Source: Pseudoselenomonas ruminantium
GTDB lineage: Bacteria; Bacillota; Negativicutes; Selenomonadales; Selenomonadaceae
Length of the DNA: 64,000 nucleotides
Direction: 5' to 3'
NCBI GenBank assembly: GCA_015058575.1
Contig: SVBZ01000006.1
Location: forward strand, 16,042-80,041
Shown: piece after piece, positions 50,678-61,223 of the stretch
Layout of the letters: each line of letters begins with the position of its first letter
Numbering within the stretch: position 1 is the stretch's first letter
Made by a program: the position numbers and the translations under genes
Notes under the pieces: generated by a model
Databases searched by the model: none
Told to the model about the DNA's origin: nothing
The model's input: the letters and a program-made list of their open reading frames with translations, nothing else

Positions 50678-51118
50678 TCAGATCACCTCAACTTTACCGC
50701 CTGCTGCCGTAATCTTTTCTTCTGCGGATTTCGTAAAGCCGTTAGCGCGAACCGTCAGCTTCTTCGTGAGCTCGCCGTTACCAAGGATGCGGATACCATC
50801 CTGAACGTTCTTCAGGATACCGGATTCAACGAGAGCAACCGGATCAACCGTTGCACCATCCTCAAAACGATTCAGGGACTCAACGTTAACCTCAGCATAG
50901 CTCTTAGCCCAGATATTCTTGAAGCCGCGTTTCGGGAGACGACGATAAAGCGGCATCTGGCCACCCTCGAAGCCGGTGCGTACGCCGCCGCCGCTACGGG
51001 AGTTCTGACCCTTCATGCCTTTACCGGAAGTCTTGCCGTTGCCGGAACCAATACCGCGGCCTACACGGTTGCGGACTTTACGGGAACCAGCTGCTGGCTG
51101 TAATTCATGCAATTTCAT
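50678..51118 (-). CDS. rplO: 50S ribosomal protein L15
   Basis: The 146-residue product ([40 protein letters not shown]) is a full-length L15 with the glycine-rich basic N-terminus that reaches into 23S rRNA. It lies 23 nt after rpmD. Confidence 0.97.
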   Translation of the reverse strand: MKLHELQPAAGSRKVRNRVGRGIGSGNGKTSGKGMKGQNSRSGGGVRTGFEGGQMPLYRRLPKRGFKNIWAKSYAEVNVESLNRFEDGATVDPVALVESGILKNVQDGIRILGNGELTKKLTVRANGFTKSAEEKITAAGGKVEVI

Positions 51119-51141
51119 CTAGTACACCTCCTGTTCTATGA

Positions 51142-51327
51142 TTAGTCTGCGATTTCTTCTACAACGATCAGATGCTCAACTTTGTGAAGCTGACCACGGA
51201 TTGCCGGGTTGTCTGGCAGCTCAACAACGGAGTTGATCTTGCGCAGGCCCAGAGCGCGAACCGTCTTGCGCTGGGTTTCCGGGCGGCCGATGAGGCTTCT
51301 TTTAAGCGTAACTTTAACTTTTGCCAT
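51142..51327 (-). CDS. rpmD: 50S ribosomal protein L30
   Basis: The 61-residue product ([40 protein letters not shown]) is the normal bacterial L30, 14 nt after rpsE. Confidence 0.97.
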   Translation of the reverse strand: MAKVKVTLKRSLIGRPETQRKTVRALGLRKINSVVELPDNPAIRGQLHKVEHLIVVEEIAD

Positions 51328-51341
51328 TGTACAGCCTCCTA

Positions 51342-51848
51342 TTAACCTAAGATTTCCTGAACCGTCTTGCCACGGAGCTCAGCAACAACCTCTGCCTTCT
51401 TGAGGGCTTTGAGGCCTTCCATCGTTGCGCGAACCATGTTGTTCGGGTTGGAAGAACCGAGGGACTTCGTCAGGATGTCCTTGATACCTGCCAGCTCGAG
51501 TACGGCACGTGCCGGACCGCCAGCGATGACACCAGTACCTTTTGCAGCCGGCTTGAGCATTACGCGGCCAGCGCCGAAGATACCAACCATCTCATGCGGA
51601 ATCGTACGCTCGTCAAGGATAGCAACCTCAACCAGGTTTTTCTTCGCATCCTCAACGCCTTTACGGATTGCCTCCGGAACCTCAGCAGCTTTGCCGAGAC
51701 CAACGCCAACTTTGCCTTTTTTGTTGCCAACAACAACAAGGGCGCTGAACGAGAAGCGGCGGCCGCCTTTGACGACTTTAGCTACTCGATTGATATATAC
51801 AACTTTCTCCTCGAACTCTGGAGTTTCGTTGTCCATATTTCTAGCCAT
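51342..51848 (-). CDS. rpsE: 30S ribosomal protein S5
   Basis: The 168-residue product has the S5 N-terminal dsRBD-like part ([20 protein letters not shown]) and C-terminal fold ([20 protein letters not shown]). It acts in decoding fidelity; mutations in the KGGRR loop give spectinomycin resistance in other bacteria, and that loop is unchanged here. Confidence 0.97.
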   Translation of the reverse strand: MARNMDNETPEFEEKVVYINRVAKVVKGGRRFSFSALVVVGNKKGKVGVGLGKAAEVPEAIRKGVEDAKKNLVEVAILDERTIPHEMVGIFGAGRVMLKPAAKGTGVIAGGPARAVLELAGIKDILTKSLGSSNPNNMVRATMEGLKALKKAEVVAELRGKTVQEILG

Positions 51849-51873
51849 TCATTTACCTCCTTATATCAATGAT

Positions 51874-52233
51874 TTAGAACTTGAGACCAGCTTCACGAGC
51901 GGCCTCTGCCAGAGCAGCGACACGGCCATGGTAAACATAACCGCCGCGGTCGAATACGACCTCTTTGATGCCCTTCTCGAGAGCACGTTTAGCAACAGCA
52001 GCACCAACAGCTTTTGCTGCCTCAATGTTACCACCGTAGTTCTCGAAACCCTTATCCTGGGAGCTGGCGGACACGAGCGTCACACCGTTCTCATCATCGA
52101 TGACCTGAGCGTAAATGTTTGCCAGGCTGCGATATACGTTGAGGCGCGGACGAGCTGCCGTACCTGCGATATGGTTGCGGACACGCAGATGACGTTTCTG
52201 ACGTGCCTTATTCTTATCTGCTTTAAGAAGCAC
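51874..52233 (-). CDS. rplR: 50S ribosomal protein L18
   Basis: The 119-residue product ([39 protein letters not shown]) binds 5S rRNA. Full length with the usual basic start. It lies about 30 nt after rplF. Confidence 0.97.
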   Translation of the reverse strand: MLLKADKNKARQKRHLRVRNHIAGTAARPRLNVYRSLANIYAQVIDDENGVTLVSASSQDKGFENYGGNIEAAKAVGAAVAKRALEKGIKEVVFDRGGYVYHGRVAALAEAAREAGLKF

Positions 52234-52263
52234 AGAACTTCACTCCTTTCTCGAATCAGTGTC

Positions 52264-52815
52264 TTATTTCTTACCCTTAGCGCCGGCTTTACCCTCTTTA
52301 CGACGGATATGCTCGCCAGCATATTTGATACCCTTGCCTTTGTACGGCTCCGGCTCACGGAAGCTGCGGATTTCAGCAGCGATCTGGCCGACAACTTCCT
52401 TGTCGATACCAGAAACCGTGATAGCATTAGCCGACGGGCACTCGAACTTGATGCCCTGCGGCGGCTCAACAACTACCGGATGGGAGAAACCAAGGGAGAG
52501 GTTCAGCGTGTTGCCCTTGAGCTGAGCACGGTAGCCGACACCATTGATTTCGAGATTCTTGGAGAAACCTTCCGTTACGCCAATAACCATATTGTTAATG
52601 AGCGTACGGGACAGACCATGGAGCGATCTGTGGTTCTTATCGTCGGACGGACGCTCAACCTTGCAGACCGCGCCATCGACGGTTACTTTCATATCCTGAT
52701 GAATATGGCGGGAAAGTTCACCTTTCGGGCCCTTTACTTTGACCAGATTGTCCTCGCCAACCGTAACAGTTACGCCAGCTGGGATTTCAATCGGTGCATT
52801 ACCAATTCTTGACAT
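52264..52815 (-). CDS. rplF: 50S ribosomal protein L6
   Basis: The 183-residue product ([26 protein letters not shown]-like [32 protein letters not shown]) has the two repeated L6 domains, near the sarcin-ricin loop. Confidence 0.98.
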   Translation of the reverse strand: MSRIGNAPIEIPAGVTVTVGEDNLVKVKGPKGELSRHIHQDMKVTVDGAVCKVERPSDDKNHRSLHGLSRTLINNMVIGVTEGFSKNLEINGVGYRAQLKGNTLNLSLGFSHPVVVEPPQGIKFECPSANAITVSGIDKEVVGQIAAEIRSFREPEPYKGKGIKYAGEHIRRKEGKAGAKGKK

Positions 52816-52839
52816 CTGTACACCTCCTGACTACTTCGA

Positions 52840-53238
52840 TTACCAAACGTATGCAACAACTTCGCCGCCGAGACCAGCTTTGCGAGCCTGCTTATCGCTC
52901 ATGATACCCTTGGACGTGGAAATGATAGCGATGCCGAGGCCGCCGAGAACGCGCGGAAGCTCATTGTGTTTTGCATACTGACGAAGACCAGGCTTCGAGA
53001 TGCGTTTGATACCGGAAATTACCTTCTCACGGTTTGGACCGTATTTGAGGGAAACAGAGATAACACCCTGTTTGCCATCCTCATTGAAGGTGTAGTCATT
53101 GATGAAACCCTCTTCCTTCAGGACCTCTGCGATAGCGGTCTTGACTTTGGAACCCGGGATTTCAACACTCTCATGGAATACATTGTTTGCATTGCGCAAA
53201 CGAGTCAGCATATCTGCAATAGGATCAGTCATTGCCAT
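52840..53238 (-). CDS. rpsH: 30S ribosomal protein S8
   Basis: The 132-residue product ([40 protein letters not shown]) is a full-length S8, a central-domain 16S rRNA binder and, in E. coli, the spc-operon repressor. Confidence 0.98.
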   Translation of the reverse strand: MAMTDPIADMLTRLRNANNVFHESVEIPGSKVKTAIAEVLKEEGFINDYTFNEDGKQGVISVSLKYGPNREKVISGIKRISKPGLRQYAKHNELPRVLGGLGIAIISTSKGIMSDKQARKAGLGGEVVAYVW

Positions 53239-53270
53239 TGAATCGATATCCTCCTTTTATCTTTAAATAC

Positions 53271-53456
53271 TTACCAGCTGGCTTTGGTTACGCCAGGGAT
53301 GGCACCTTTGTAGCTCTGCTCACGGAAGCAGATACGGCACATATCGAATTTACGCATGTAGCCGTGCGGACGGCCGCAGATTTTGCAGCGATTATAAGCG
53401 CGCGTGGAGAATTTCGGCTCTTTGCTCCACTTCTCTACCATAGACTTCTTAGCCAA
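53271..53456 (-). CDS. rpsN: 30S ribosomal protein S14, zinc (type Z) form
   Basis: The 61-residue product has [10 protein letters not shown] and [10 protein letters not shown], the two CxxC pairs of the zinc-binding S14 (rpsN type Z), common in Firmicutes. It lies between rplE and rpsH. Confidence 0.98.
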   Translation of the reverse strand: MAKKSMVEKWSKEPKFSTRAYNRCKICGRPHGYMRKFDMCRICFREQSYKGAIPGVTKASW

Positions 53457-53470
53457 ATTTCCTTACCTCC

Positions 53471-54010
53471 TTATGCACTGAACGGCATACCCATGAGTTT
53501 CAGGAGCTCTCTGGCTTCTTCATCCGTCTGTGCCGTCGTAACGATAACAATGTTCATACCACGGATCTTGTCGATTTTATCGTACTCGATTTCCGGGAAG
53601 ATGAGCTGCTCTTTGAGACCGATAGCGTAGTTGCCGCGGCCATCAAAAGCCTTGTCGCTTACGCCACGGAAGTCACGAACGCGCGGCAGAGCAACGTTCA
53701 TGAACTTGTCGAGGAACTGGTACATGCGCGTGCCGCGAAGCGTTACTTTGCAGCCGATTGGCATGCCCTCACGCAGTTTCCAAGCAGCGAGGGATTTCTT
53801 TGCACGAGTCAGCAGCGGCTTCTGGCCAGCGATGATCGTCAGATCAGCAACAGCAGAATCCAGAGCTTTCGGATTGCCGACAGCTTCGCCAACACCCATG
53901 TTGATGATGACTTTCTCGATTTTCGGAAGCTGCATGACATTCTTATAACCGAACTTCTCCGTCATAGCCTTGCAAACTTCATTCTGATATTTTTCCTGTA
54001 ATCTATCCAC
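53471..54010 (-). CDS. rplE: 50S ribosomal protein L5
   Basis: The 179-residue product ([35 protein letters not shown] block, [20 protein letters not shown]) binds 5S rRNA and contacts the P-site tRNA. Normal length. Confidence 0.98.
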   Translation of the reverse strand: MDRLQEKYQNEVCKAMTEKFGYKNVMQLPKIEKVIINMGVGEAVGNPKALDSAVADLTIIAGQKPLLTRAKKSLAAWKLREGMPIGCKVTLRGTRMYQFLDKFMNVALPRVRDFRGVSDKAFDGRGNYAIGLKEQLIFPEIEYDKIDKIRGMNIVIVTTAQTDEEARELLKLMGMPFSA

Positions 54011-54030
54011 TTATGCTCCTCCTTTCCTGA

Positions 54031-54363
54031 TTATTTCGTCTGGTCGATAACTTCGCCGCATTTCTTGCAGGCGCGAACCATCTTACCATTGACTTCTTTG
54101 TGAGCAACGCGCGTTGCTTTGGAGCAAGCCGGGCAAACGAGCATAACTTTGCAAGCATGCATCGGAGCCTCTTTCACGAGGATACCGCCCTGCGGAGCTT
54201 TCTGGTTCGGTTTCGTGTGACGTTTTACTTTGTTGACGCCCTCGACAACAACCTTACCTTTTTTCGGCATAGCCGTAACGACTTTGCCCTGTTTGCCTTT
54301 ATCTTTACCGGACAGCACAACGACCGTGTCGCCCTTCTTTACGTTCATCTTAACGAATGCCAA
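54031..54363 (-). CDS. rplX: 50S ribosomal protein L24
   Basis: The 110-residue product has the N-terminal KOW domain ([20 protein letters not shown]) and a CPAC...CKKCGE C-terminal pair of CxxC, a zinc-ribbon-like end seen in some L24 proteins. It initiates 50S assembly. Confidence 0.97.
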   Translation of the reverse strand: MAFVKMNVKKGDTVVVLSGKDKGKQGKVVTAMPKKGKVVVEGVNKVKRHTKPNQKAPQGGILVKEAPMHACKVMLVCPACSKATRVAHKEVNGKMVRACKKCGEVIDQTK

Positions 54364-54381
54364 AATCGCACCTCCTCACAA

Positions 54382-54750
54382 TTAAAGTACTTCAGGAGCC
54401 AGAGATACGATCTTCATGAAGTCTTTATCGCGAAGCTCTCTAGCTACCGGTCCGAAAATACGCGTGCCTTTCGGAGTCTTGTCGTCTTTGATGATAACTG
54501 CTGCGTTCTCATCGAAACGGATGTAAGAGCCATCGCTGCGACGCAGGCCCTTTACGCTGCGGACAACAACTGCCTTAACGACATCGCCCTTCTTGACCGT
54601 GCCGCCAGGAGCAGCCGATTTGACTGCAGCTACGATGATATCACCAATGTTAGCGTATTTGCGATAGGAACCGCCGAGAACACGGATGCACATGATTTCT
54701 TTTGCGCCAGTGTTGTCGCCAACATTCAGGATTGTTTGCTGTTGGATCAT
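54382..54750 (-). CDS. rplN: 50S ribosomal protein L14
   Basis: The 122-residue product ([40 protein letters not shown]) is full-length L14 at the subunit interface. Confidence 0.98.
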   Translation of the reverse strand: MIQQQTILNVGDNTGAKEIMCIRVLGGSYRKYANIGDIIVAAVKSAAPGGTVKKGDVVKAVVVRSVKGLRRSDGSYIRFDENAAVIIKDDKTPKGTRIFGPVARELRDKDFMKIVSLAPEVL

Positions 54751-54780
54751 TGTTTGACCTCCTTCTTCGATTTTTTTGGA

Positions 54781-55038
54781 TTATTTAGCTCTCTCGATTA
54801 CTTCAACAACTCTCCAACGTTTCGTCTTGGACAGCGGGCGCGTCTCCATCAGGGAAACCTTATCGCCAACATGAGCATCGTTTTTCTCATCATGGGCATG
54901 GAACTTAACCGTTCTCTTTACCGGTTTTTTGTACAGTTTATGCTGCTCGAGTTCCTCGATAGCAACAACAACCGTTTTATCCATTTTATCGGAAATGACT
55001 TTACCGATTCTTACTTTACGTACGTTTCTTTCGCTCAT
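54781..55038 (-). CDS. rpsQ: 30S ribosomal protein S17
   Basis: The 85-residue product starts [20 protein letters not shown] (ATG 55038, GGAGG upstream). In-frame codons further upstream overlap the SD and are rejected. OB-fold S17 ([19 protein letters not shown]). Confidence 0.97.
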   Translation of the reverse strand: MSERNVRKVRIGKVISDKMDKTVVVAIEELEQHKLYKKPVKRTVKFHAHDEKNDAHVGDKVSLMETRPLSKTKRWRVVEVIERAK

Positions 55039-55074
55039 TAGGGAGCCTCCTTCCTTCTGCATATCAGTTTGCGA

Positions 55075-55269
55075 TTAAGCCTTAAGCTCAGTCTCGCGCT
55101 GGATCGTCTTGATACGGGCGATCGTCTTCTTTACTTCTTTGATACGCATCGGGTTCTCAAGCTGGCCAGTAGCGAGCTGGAAACGGAGGTTGAACAGTTC
55201 CTCTTTGAGCGAAGCAAGTTTCTGGTTAAGCTCGTCAGCACTCATCTCACGAATCTCATTAACCTTCAT
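55075..55269 (-). CDS. rpmC: 50S ribosomal protein L29
   Basis: The 64-residue helical product ([40 protein letters not shown]) is L29, near the exit tunnel. The ATG overlaps the end of rplP by 11 nt. Confidence 0.97.
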   Translation of the reverse strand: MKVNEIREMSADELNQKLASLKEELFNLRFQLATGQLENPMRIKEVKKTIARIKTIQRETELKA

Positions 55270-55702
55270 TTACTTCACCGCCCTCTGCTTTAGTCTCTTC
55301 TTTGACAACGAACTTCGTCTTGATCGGCAGCTTATGGCCTGCAAGACGCATTGCTTCCTGAGCAACTTCACGGGATACGCCATCCATCTCGAAGAGGACG
55401 CGGCCCGGCTTAACAACTGCAACCCAGTACTCCGGCGAACCTTTACCGGAACCCATGCGGGTCTCAGCCGGTTTAGCCGTTACCGGCTTATCCGGGAAAA
55501 TTTTGATCCAAACCTGACCGCCACGTTTGATGTAACGGGTCATAGCGATACGAGCAGCCTCAATCTGGCGATTCGTGATCCAAGCCGGCTCAAGAGCGAC
55601 CAGACCATACTCACCATGGCTAACCGTGTTGCCGCGATGAGCTTTACCCTTCATACGGCCACGGAACTGTTTGCGATATTTTACTCTCTTTGGTAATAAC
55701 AT
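55259..55702 (-). CDS. rplP: 50S ribosomal protein L16
   Basis: The 147-residue product ([60 protein letters not shown]) is L16, organising the A-site finger. Its start overlaps the rpsC stop by 1 nt. The Lys/Glu-rich C-terminal tail is slightly longer than in E. coli. Confidence 0.98.
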   Translation of the reverse strand: MLLPKRVKYRKQFRGRMKGKAHRGNTVSHGEYGLVALEPAWITNRQIEAARIAMTRYIKRGGQVWIKIFPDKPVTAKPAETRMGSGKGSPEYWVAVVKPGRVLFEMDGVSREVAQEAMRLAGHKLPIKTKFVVKEETKAEGGEVNEG

Positions 55703-56370
55703 TAAGCTTCGCTCCCTTCAGCTACAGCCTTGCGCTGCTTTCTTTCCGGAAGAACTTCACCCTTGAAGATCCATACTTTTACGCCGATGTCGCCGTAAGT
55801 CGTATGTGCCGTTGCCGTACCATAGTCGATATCAGCACGCAGCGTGTGAAGAGGAATGCTGCCTTCGCGGTAGGACTCCTTACGAGCAATCTCTGCGCCG
55901 CCGAGACGACCACCGAGTGCAACCTTGATACCTTTAGCACCAAGACGCATCGTGCGGCCAACGGCCTGCTTCATTGCACGGCGGAAAGCGATGCGGCGCT
56001 CCAGCTGCTGAGCGATGTTCTCAGCAACGAGAGTAGCATCCATATCCGGCTGTTTGATTTCAGCAATATTGATGTCAACACGTTTTTCCGTGTATTTCTT
56101 CAGACCCTCTTTGATCTGCTCGATGCCCGAACCACCGCGGCCGATTACCATACCCGGCTTAGCCGTATGGATCGTGAGCTTCAGACGGTTTTTGCTGCGC
56201 TCCGTCTCGATTCTGGACACACCGGCTGCCTGAAGGCTCTGCTTCAGATAGTCACGGATTTTAATATCTTCATGCAGGTTATCTGCAAAATCTTTATCTG
56301 CATACCACTTAGCATCCCAAGTCTTGACGATGCCAAGGCGAATACCATGCGGATTTACTTTCTGACCCAA
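55702..56370 (-). CDS. rpsC: 30S ribosomal protein S3
   Basis: The 222-residue product ([20 protein letters not shown]) has the KH domain ([20 protein letters not shown]) and the C-terminal domain of the mRNA-entry helicase site ([20 protein letters not shown]). Confidence 0.98.
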   Translation of the reverse strand: MGQKVNPHGIRLGIVKTWDAKWYADKDFADNLHEDIKIRDYLKQSLQAAGVSRIETERSKNRLKLTIHTAKPGMVIGRGGSGIEQIKEGLKKYTEKRVDINIAEIKQPDMDATLVAENIAQQLERRIAFRRAMKQAVGRTMRLGAKGIKVALGGRLGGAEIARKESYREGSIPLHTLRADIDYGTATAHTTYGDIGVKVWIFKGEVLPERKQRKAVAEGSEA

Positions 56371-56386
56371 TCCGTTTCCCTCCTTC

Positions 56387-56722
56387 TTAGTTCATCTCGT
56401 CTACGACGATGGTTACATGGGACGTGCGTTTCAAGATTTTGAAAGCCTGTCCACGGGAACGCGGATGGATACGCTTGAGCGTCGGACCCTGGTCAGCGAA
56501 AGCCGTCTTGACGACCAGCTTGTCGACGTCCATATCAAAATTGTTCTCAGCGTTTGCAACAGCAGAACGCAGAACCTTCTCTACAACATCAGCGCCAGCT
56601 TTCGGCGTGAATTTCAAGATCGCAAATGCCTCTGCAACGTTCTTGCCACGGATAAGATCCAGGACTACACGAACTTTGCGCGGAGTGATGCGAACATATT
56701 TAGCTACTGCTTTAGATTCCAC
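56387..56722 (-). CDS. rplV: 50S ribosomal protein L22
   Basis: The 111-residue product ([40 protein letters not shown]) is L22, whose loop lines the exit tunnel. Confidence 0.98.
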   Translation of the reverse strand: MESKAVAKYVRITPRKVRVVLDLIRGKNVAEAFAILKFTPKAGADVVEKVLRSAVANAENNFDMDVDKLVVKTAFADQGPTLKRIHPRSRGQAFKILKRTSHVTIVVDEMN

Positions 56723-56743
56723 AAGTATGCTCCTTTCGCAAAA

Positions 56744-57025
56744 TTATTTCAGTGAAGTCTTGCGCTCTTCGCCTGCATGACCCTTGAACGTGCGGGTCGG
56801 TGCGAACTCGCCGAGCTTATGACCAACCATATCTTCCGTGACATAAACCGGTACATGTTTGCGGCCGTCATGAACGGCAATCGTATGACCGACGAAATCA
56901 GGGAAAATAGTGGAGCTTCTCGACCAGGTCTTTACAACTTTTTTATCGTTAGCTTCGTTGAGAGCCTCGATTTTCTTCATGAGGCTTTCTGCAACGTAAG
57001 GTCCCTTTTTAATAGATCTTGACAA
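56744..57025 (-). CDS. rpsS: 30S ribosomal protein S19
   Basis: The 93-residue product ([40 protein letters not shown]) is S19 of the subunit head. Normal length. Confidence 0.98.
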   Translation of the reverse strand: MSRSIKKGPYVAESLMKKIEALNEANDKKVVKTWSRSSTIFPDFVGHTIAVHDGRKHVPVYVTEDMVGHKLGEFAPTRTFKGHAGEERKTSLK

Positions 57026-57077
57026 AGTGTCTCCTCCTTTCGTCAGGCGGCATCAGGCTGCCTGTCGATTTCTATGA

Positions 57078-57905
57078 TTATTTCGTACGTCCTTTGACGA
57101 TGAGACGATCCGAAGCTTTCTTGCGACGAGTCTTGGCACCCATAGCGCATTTGCCCCATTTCGTAACAGGGTTCTTGCGGCCGACTGGGGAACGACCCTC
57201 ACCACCACCATGCGGATGGTCATTCGGGTTCATTGCAGTACCACGGTTCTCCGGACGAATGCCCAGCCAACGGTTACGGCCTGCTTTACCGATCGTGATG
57301 TTCTCATGCTCGAGGTTACCAACTTCACCGATCGTTGCACGGCAGTTGATATGAACCTTGCGGAGCTCGCCAGACGGCATGCGGAGGAGTGCATAATCGC
57401 CTTCCTTAGCCATGAGCTGAGCCGAAGTACCAGCACTGCGGACGAGCTGTGCGCCCTTGCCGATCTTAAGCTCGATGTTGTGAATCGTCGTACCAACCGG
57501 AATGTTCTTCAGCGGAAGAGCGTTACCGACTTTGATGTCAGCGTCCGGACCGGAAACAACCTTGTCACCAACCTTGAGACCATTCGGTGCGAGGATGTAG
57601 CGCTTCTCACCATCCACATAGTTGAGGAGAGCGATGCGTGCGCTGCGGTTCGGGTCGTACTCGATGGTAGCGACGCGAGCCGGGATACCGTCTTTCGTGC
57701 GTTTGAAGTCGATCACGCGATAAAGACGCTTATGGCCGCCACCCTGATGGCGAACGGTCAGACGACCCTGCTGGTTACGGCCGCCTTTTTTCGTCAGGCG
57801 CTCAGTCAGGGATTTCTCAGGCTTGCTTGCCGTGATCTCGTCGAACGAAGCGACGGTCATGAAGCGACGGCCTGCAGAATATGGTTTAAAACTCTTTACT
57901 GCCAC
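57078..57905 (-). CDS. rplB: 50S ribosomal protein L2
   Basis: The 275-residue product ([20 protein letters not shown]) ends with the conserved [20 protein letters not shown] near the peptidyl-transferase centre. It lies about 50 nt upstream of rpsS. Confidence 0.98.
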   Translation of the reverse strand: MAVKSFKPYSAGRRFMTVASFDEITASKPEKSLTERLTKKGGRNQQGRLTVRHQGGGHKRLYRVIDFKRTKDGIPARVATIEYDPNRSARIALLNYVDGEKRYILAPNGLKVGDKVVSGPDADIKVGNALPLKNIPVGTTIHNIELKIGKGAQLVRSAGTSAQLMAKEGDYALLRMPSGELRKVHINCRATIGEVGNLEHENITIGKAGRNRWLGIRPENRGTAMNPNDHPHGGGEGRSPVGRKNPVTKWGKCAMGAKTRRKKASDRLIVKGRTK

Positions 57906-57928
57906 TTAAATGTACCTCCTTTTCTCAA

Positions 57929-58210
57929 TTATGCTTCGAAGAACTCGATGCTTTCGCCAGCAGCGAGCTTTACGATAGCTTTTTTATAGTCAGAACGCTT
58001 GCCCATCGTGCGGCCCATGCGTTTCGTTTTGCCCAGTACGTTGACCGTGTTGACTTTCTCAACTTTGACGTTGAAAACTTCAGCGACAGCTTTAGCAATC
58101 TCAATCTTGTTGGCTGCTTTCGCAACAACGAAGACGTATTTGCCCTCAGCCATGAGCTGAGTCGTTCTCTCAGTGATCAGCGGACGGATCAGGATATCAC
58201 GTGCTTCCAT
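57929..58210 (-). CDS. rplW: 50S ribosomal protein L23
   Basis: The 93-residue product ([40 protein letters not shown]) is L23 at the tunnel exit, docking site for SRP and trigger factor. Its start overlaps the rplD stop by 1 nt. Confidence 0.98.
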   Translation of the reverse strand: MEARDILIRPLITERTTQLMAEGKYVFVVAKAANKIEIAKAVAEVFNVKVEKVNTVNVLGKTKRMGRTMGKRSDYKKAIVKLAAGESIEFFEA

Positions 58211-58833
58211 TATGCGAATACCTCCTCGATGCGGGTGATGGCATCCTTCGTGATGAACAGCTTGTCATGATTCAGGATATCAAAGACATTCAGGCCCATC
58301 GTATTGATAGCTTTTACACCCGGAATGTTGCGTGCGGACTTCTCTACGTTCTCAGCTTCATCACAAGTGATGAGGAGAGCTTTGGAGTCAACGCTGAAAT
58401 CGCCAAGCATCTTGACGACCTGGCTCGTCTTCGGAGCATCGAAATCGAGGCTGTCGAGGACTACGAGCTCACCGCTCTTAACTTTATCGGAAAGTGCGCA
58501 TTTGATAGCGAGACGGCGCTGTTTGCGCGGCATCGTGAAAGCGTACTTACGCGGATGCGGACCGAAGACCGTACCACCGCCGACCCACAGCGGGCTGCGC
58601 GTCGAACCAGCACGAGCACGACCCGTGCCTTTCTGCTTCCAAGGCTTGCGGCCGCCACCACGAACGAAGCTTCTCGTCTTGGTTGCATGCGTGCCGAGAC
58701 GCTGTGCTGCAAGCTGCATTACAACGGCCTGATGGAGAAGACCTGCGTTCATCTCTACGCCGAAGATGCTGTCATTCAATTCGATATCGCCAACCTGTTT
58801 GTTGGTGATGTCATAAACTGCTACTGTAGCCAT
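58210..58833 (-). CDS. rplD: 50S ribosomal protein L4
   Basis: The 207-residue product has the tunnel loop ([20 protein letters not shown] then SPLWVGGG) and normal flanks. In E. coli L4 represses its operon; conservation of that control here is not known. Confidence 0.98.
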   Translation of the reverse strand: MATVAVYDITNKQVGDIELNDSIFGVEMNAGLLHQAVVMQLAAQRLGTHATKTRSFVRGGGRKPWKQKGTGRARAGSTRSPLWVGGGTVFGPHPRKYAFTMPRKQRRLAIKCALSDKVKSGELVVLDSLDFDAPKTSQVVKMLGDFSVDSKALLITCDEAENVEKSARNIPGVKAINTMGLNVFDILNHDKLFITKDAITRIEEVFA

Positions 58834-58856
58834 AATTTAGGTTATCCTCCTTCCAA

Positions 58857-59501
58857 TTAGTTTTTGCCCGGTTTAACGGTATTTTTGATCACAACGAAGC
58901 TCTTCTTCGGGCCCGGAATTGCGCCCTTGATGAGAATCAGGTTGCGGTCTGCATCAACACGGACAACCGTGAGGCGCTGAACCGTAACGCGCTCGCCACC
59001 CATGCGGCCCGGCAGTTTCTTGCCTTTGAGCACGCGTCCGCCAGGACCGGAAATCATTGCACCAGTCGAGCCCGGCTCACGGTGGGATTTGGAACCATGT
59101 CCCATAGGACCACGGGCGAAGTTGTGACGTTTGATACCGCCGGCAAAACCTTTACCTTTGGAAGTACCAGTAACATCGACTAATTCTCCAGCACTAAATA
59201 TGTCAACGCCGATGGAATCACCGACTTTGTATTCAGAAGGATCCTGAAGACGCATCTCGCGGATGAATTTGACCGGCTTAACACCAGCTTTAGCGAAATG
59301 ACCCTTCATTGGTTTATTTACTTTGAATTCCTTAACTTCACCGAAGCCAAGCTGAACAGCGTTGTAACCGTCATTCTCGACCGTCTTGTTCTGGATAACG
59401 ATGTTGTTACCAGACTCAACAACCGTAACAGGAACAACTTTGCCCTCTTCCGTGAAGATCTGAGTCATGCCCAGTTTTCTACCTAAAATTGCTTTAGACA
59501 T
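58857..59501 (-). CDS. rplC: 50S ribosomal protein L3
   Basis: The 214-residue product ([56 protein letters not shown]) is L3, extending to the peptidyl-transferase centre. Confidence 0.98.
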   Translation of the reverse strand: MSKAILGRKLGMTQIFTEEGKVVPVTVVESGNNIVIQNKTVENDGYNAVQLGFGEVKEFKVNKPMKGHFAKAGVKPVKFIREMRLQDPSEYKVGDSIGVDIFSAGELVDVTGTSKGKGFAGGIKRHNFARGPMGHGSKSHREPGSTGAMISGPGGRVLKGKKLPGRMGGERVTVQRLTVVRVDADRNLILIKGAIPGPKKSFVVIKNTVKPGKN

Positions 59502-59519
59502 TCATTCCACCTCCTCGGA

Positions 59520-59831
59520 TTATAATTTGATTTCGATGTCTACACCAGCCGGAAGGTCAAGGCGCATCAGCGCATCTACCGTCTTGTTCGTCGGCTGCAG
59601 GATGTCGATAAGACGCTTATGCGTTCTCATTTCGAACTGCTCGCGGGAATCCTTATTGACATGCGGGGAACGCAAAATCGTGTAGATATTTTTCTCCGTT
59701 GGGAGTGGAATCGGACCGGATACCATTGCACCAGTCTTCTTTGCAGTATCCACAATCTTTACTGCGCTCTGATCGAGGGCTTTATGATCATAAGCCTTCA
59801 AACGGATTCTAATCTTTTGATTCTTAGACAA
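59520..59831 (-). CDS. rpsJ: 30S ribosomal protein S10 (TTG start)
   Basis: The 103-residue product ([40 protein letters not shown]) is a full-length S10. No ATG or GTG fits. TTG at 59831 lies 8 nt after GGAGG and gives the standard N-terminus, so TTG is the start; longer readings upstream encode no S10 homology. It opens the S10 operon, about 180 nt downstream of tuf. S10/NusE also takes part in transcription antitermination. Confidence 0.95.
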   Translation of the reverse strand: MSKNQKIRIRLKAYDHKALDQSAVKIVDTAKKTGAMVSGPIPLPTEKNIYTILRSPHVNKDSREQFEMRTHKRLIDILQPTNKTVDALMRLDLPAGVDIEIKL

Positions 59832-59959
59832 TTGTTTTTCCTCCTTATCGTCCGGACTCTCGGCCCAAACATTTCTCCGTAACAGTTCCCTCGGACAATG
59901 CCGAGCCATCTGCCACGTCATCGCATTGGGGGGTACCATATTATTTTAAACCTTTAAAT

Positions 59960-59984
59960 AAGAGCGACGCGAGCGCCGCTCTTA
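59960..59984 (-). terminator. Hairpin between tuf and rpsJ
   Basis: On the minus strand AAGAGCGGCGCTC and GCGTCGCTCTT pair with one mismatch, followed by ATTTAAA. It may partially terminate str-operon transcription. The rest of 59832-60009 shows no clear promoter or gene. Confidence 0.55.
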
Positions 59985-60009
59985 CTTATTGGTTTAATTG
60001 ACTTGAAAC

Positions 60010-61206
60010 TTATGCCTCAACGATATCCGTTACGCGGCCAGCACCAACCGTGTGACCACCCTCGCGGATAGCGAAGCGGAGACCCTTCTCGATAGCGATC
60101 GGGGTAATGAGCTCAACATCCATCTCGATGTTATCGCCAGGCATAACCATCTCCGTGCCTTCCGGCAGGGAAACAACGCCCGTAACGTCAGTCGTACGGA
60201 AGTAGAACTGCGGACGATAGTTCGTGAAGAACGGCGTATGACGGCCACCCTCTTCTTTCGTCAGGACATAGACCTGAGCTTTGAACTTCGTATGCGGATG
60301 AATCGTGCCCGGCTTAGCGAGAACCTGGCCACGCTCGATCTCTTTGCGGTCGATACCACGGAGCAGAGCACCGATGTTATCACCAGCAACAGCGCTATCG
60401 AGCATCTTACGGAACATCTCGATACCCGTAACAACCGTGGATTTCGACTCGTCCTGAAGACCAACGATCTCAACCGTATCGTTCAGTTTCAGCTCGCCAC
60501 GCTCAACACGGCCCGTAGCAACCGTACCACGGCCAGTGATCGTGAATACGTCCTCAACCGGCATCAGGAACGGTTTATCCGTGTCACGCTCCGGCGTCGG
60601 GATGTACTCATCAACAGCGTTCATGAGCTCAACGATCTTAGCCTTCATGTCAGCATCGCCCTCGAGAGCTTTCAGAGCGGAACCAGCAATGACCGGAATG
60701 TCATCGCCAGGGAATTCGTAGCTGGAGAGCAGCTCGCGAACTTCCATCTCTACGAGCTCGAGGAGCTCATCATCGTCAACCTGGTCAACCTTGTTCAGGA
60801 AGACAACGATTGCCGGAACACCGACCTGACGAGCGAGCAGGATGTGCTCACGCGTCTGCGGCATCGGGCCATCAGCAGCGGAAACAACCAGGATAGCACC
60901 ATCCATCTGAGCAGCACCAGTGATCATGTTCTTGACATAGTCAGCATGGCCTGGGCAGTCAACGTGTGCATAATGACGTTTCTGCGTCTCATACTCAACG
61001 TGTGCCGTGTTGATGGTGATACCGCGCTCACGCTCCTCCGGAGCCTTATCGATATCAGCGTAATCCTCGAAAGCAGCCTTGCAGCCTTCCGTCTCGGACA
61101 GAACTTTCGTGATTGCAGCCGTCAGCGTCGTCTTGCCATGGTCAACGTGACCAATGGTGCCGATGTTAACATGCGGTTTAGTTCTCTCAAACTTTTCTTT
61201 AGCCAT
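60010..61206 (-). CDS. tuf: Elongation factor Tu
   Basis: The 398-residue GTPase has GHVDHGKTT (G1), DCPGHADY (G3), NKVDQVD (G4) and the domain II/III blocks ([24 protein letters not shown]). It delivers aminoacyl-tRNA. It lies 17 nt after fusA in the str operon; a second tuf copy cannot be excluded elsewhere. Confidence 0.99.
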   Translation of the reverse strand: MAKEKFERTKPHVNIGTIGHVDHGKTTLTAAITKVLSETEGCKAAFEDYADIDKAPEERERGITINTAHVEYETQKRHYAHVDCPGHADYVKNMITGAAQMDGAILVVSAADGPMPQTREHILLARQVGVPAIVVFLNKVDQVDDDELLELVEMEVRELLSSYEFPGDDIPVIAGSALKALEGDADMKAKIVELMNAVDEYIPTPERDTDKPFLMPVEDVFTITGRGTVATGRVERGELKLNDTVEIVGLQDESKSTVVTGIEMFRKMLDSAVAGDNIGALLRGIDRKEIERGQVLAKPGTIHPHTKFKAQVYVLTKEEGGRHTPFFTNYRPQFYFRTTDVTGVVSLPEGTEMVMPGDNIEMDVELITPIAIEKGLRFAIREGGHTVGAGRVTDIVEA

Positions 61207-61223
61207 TGTAATTTTTTCCTCCC

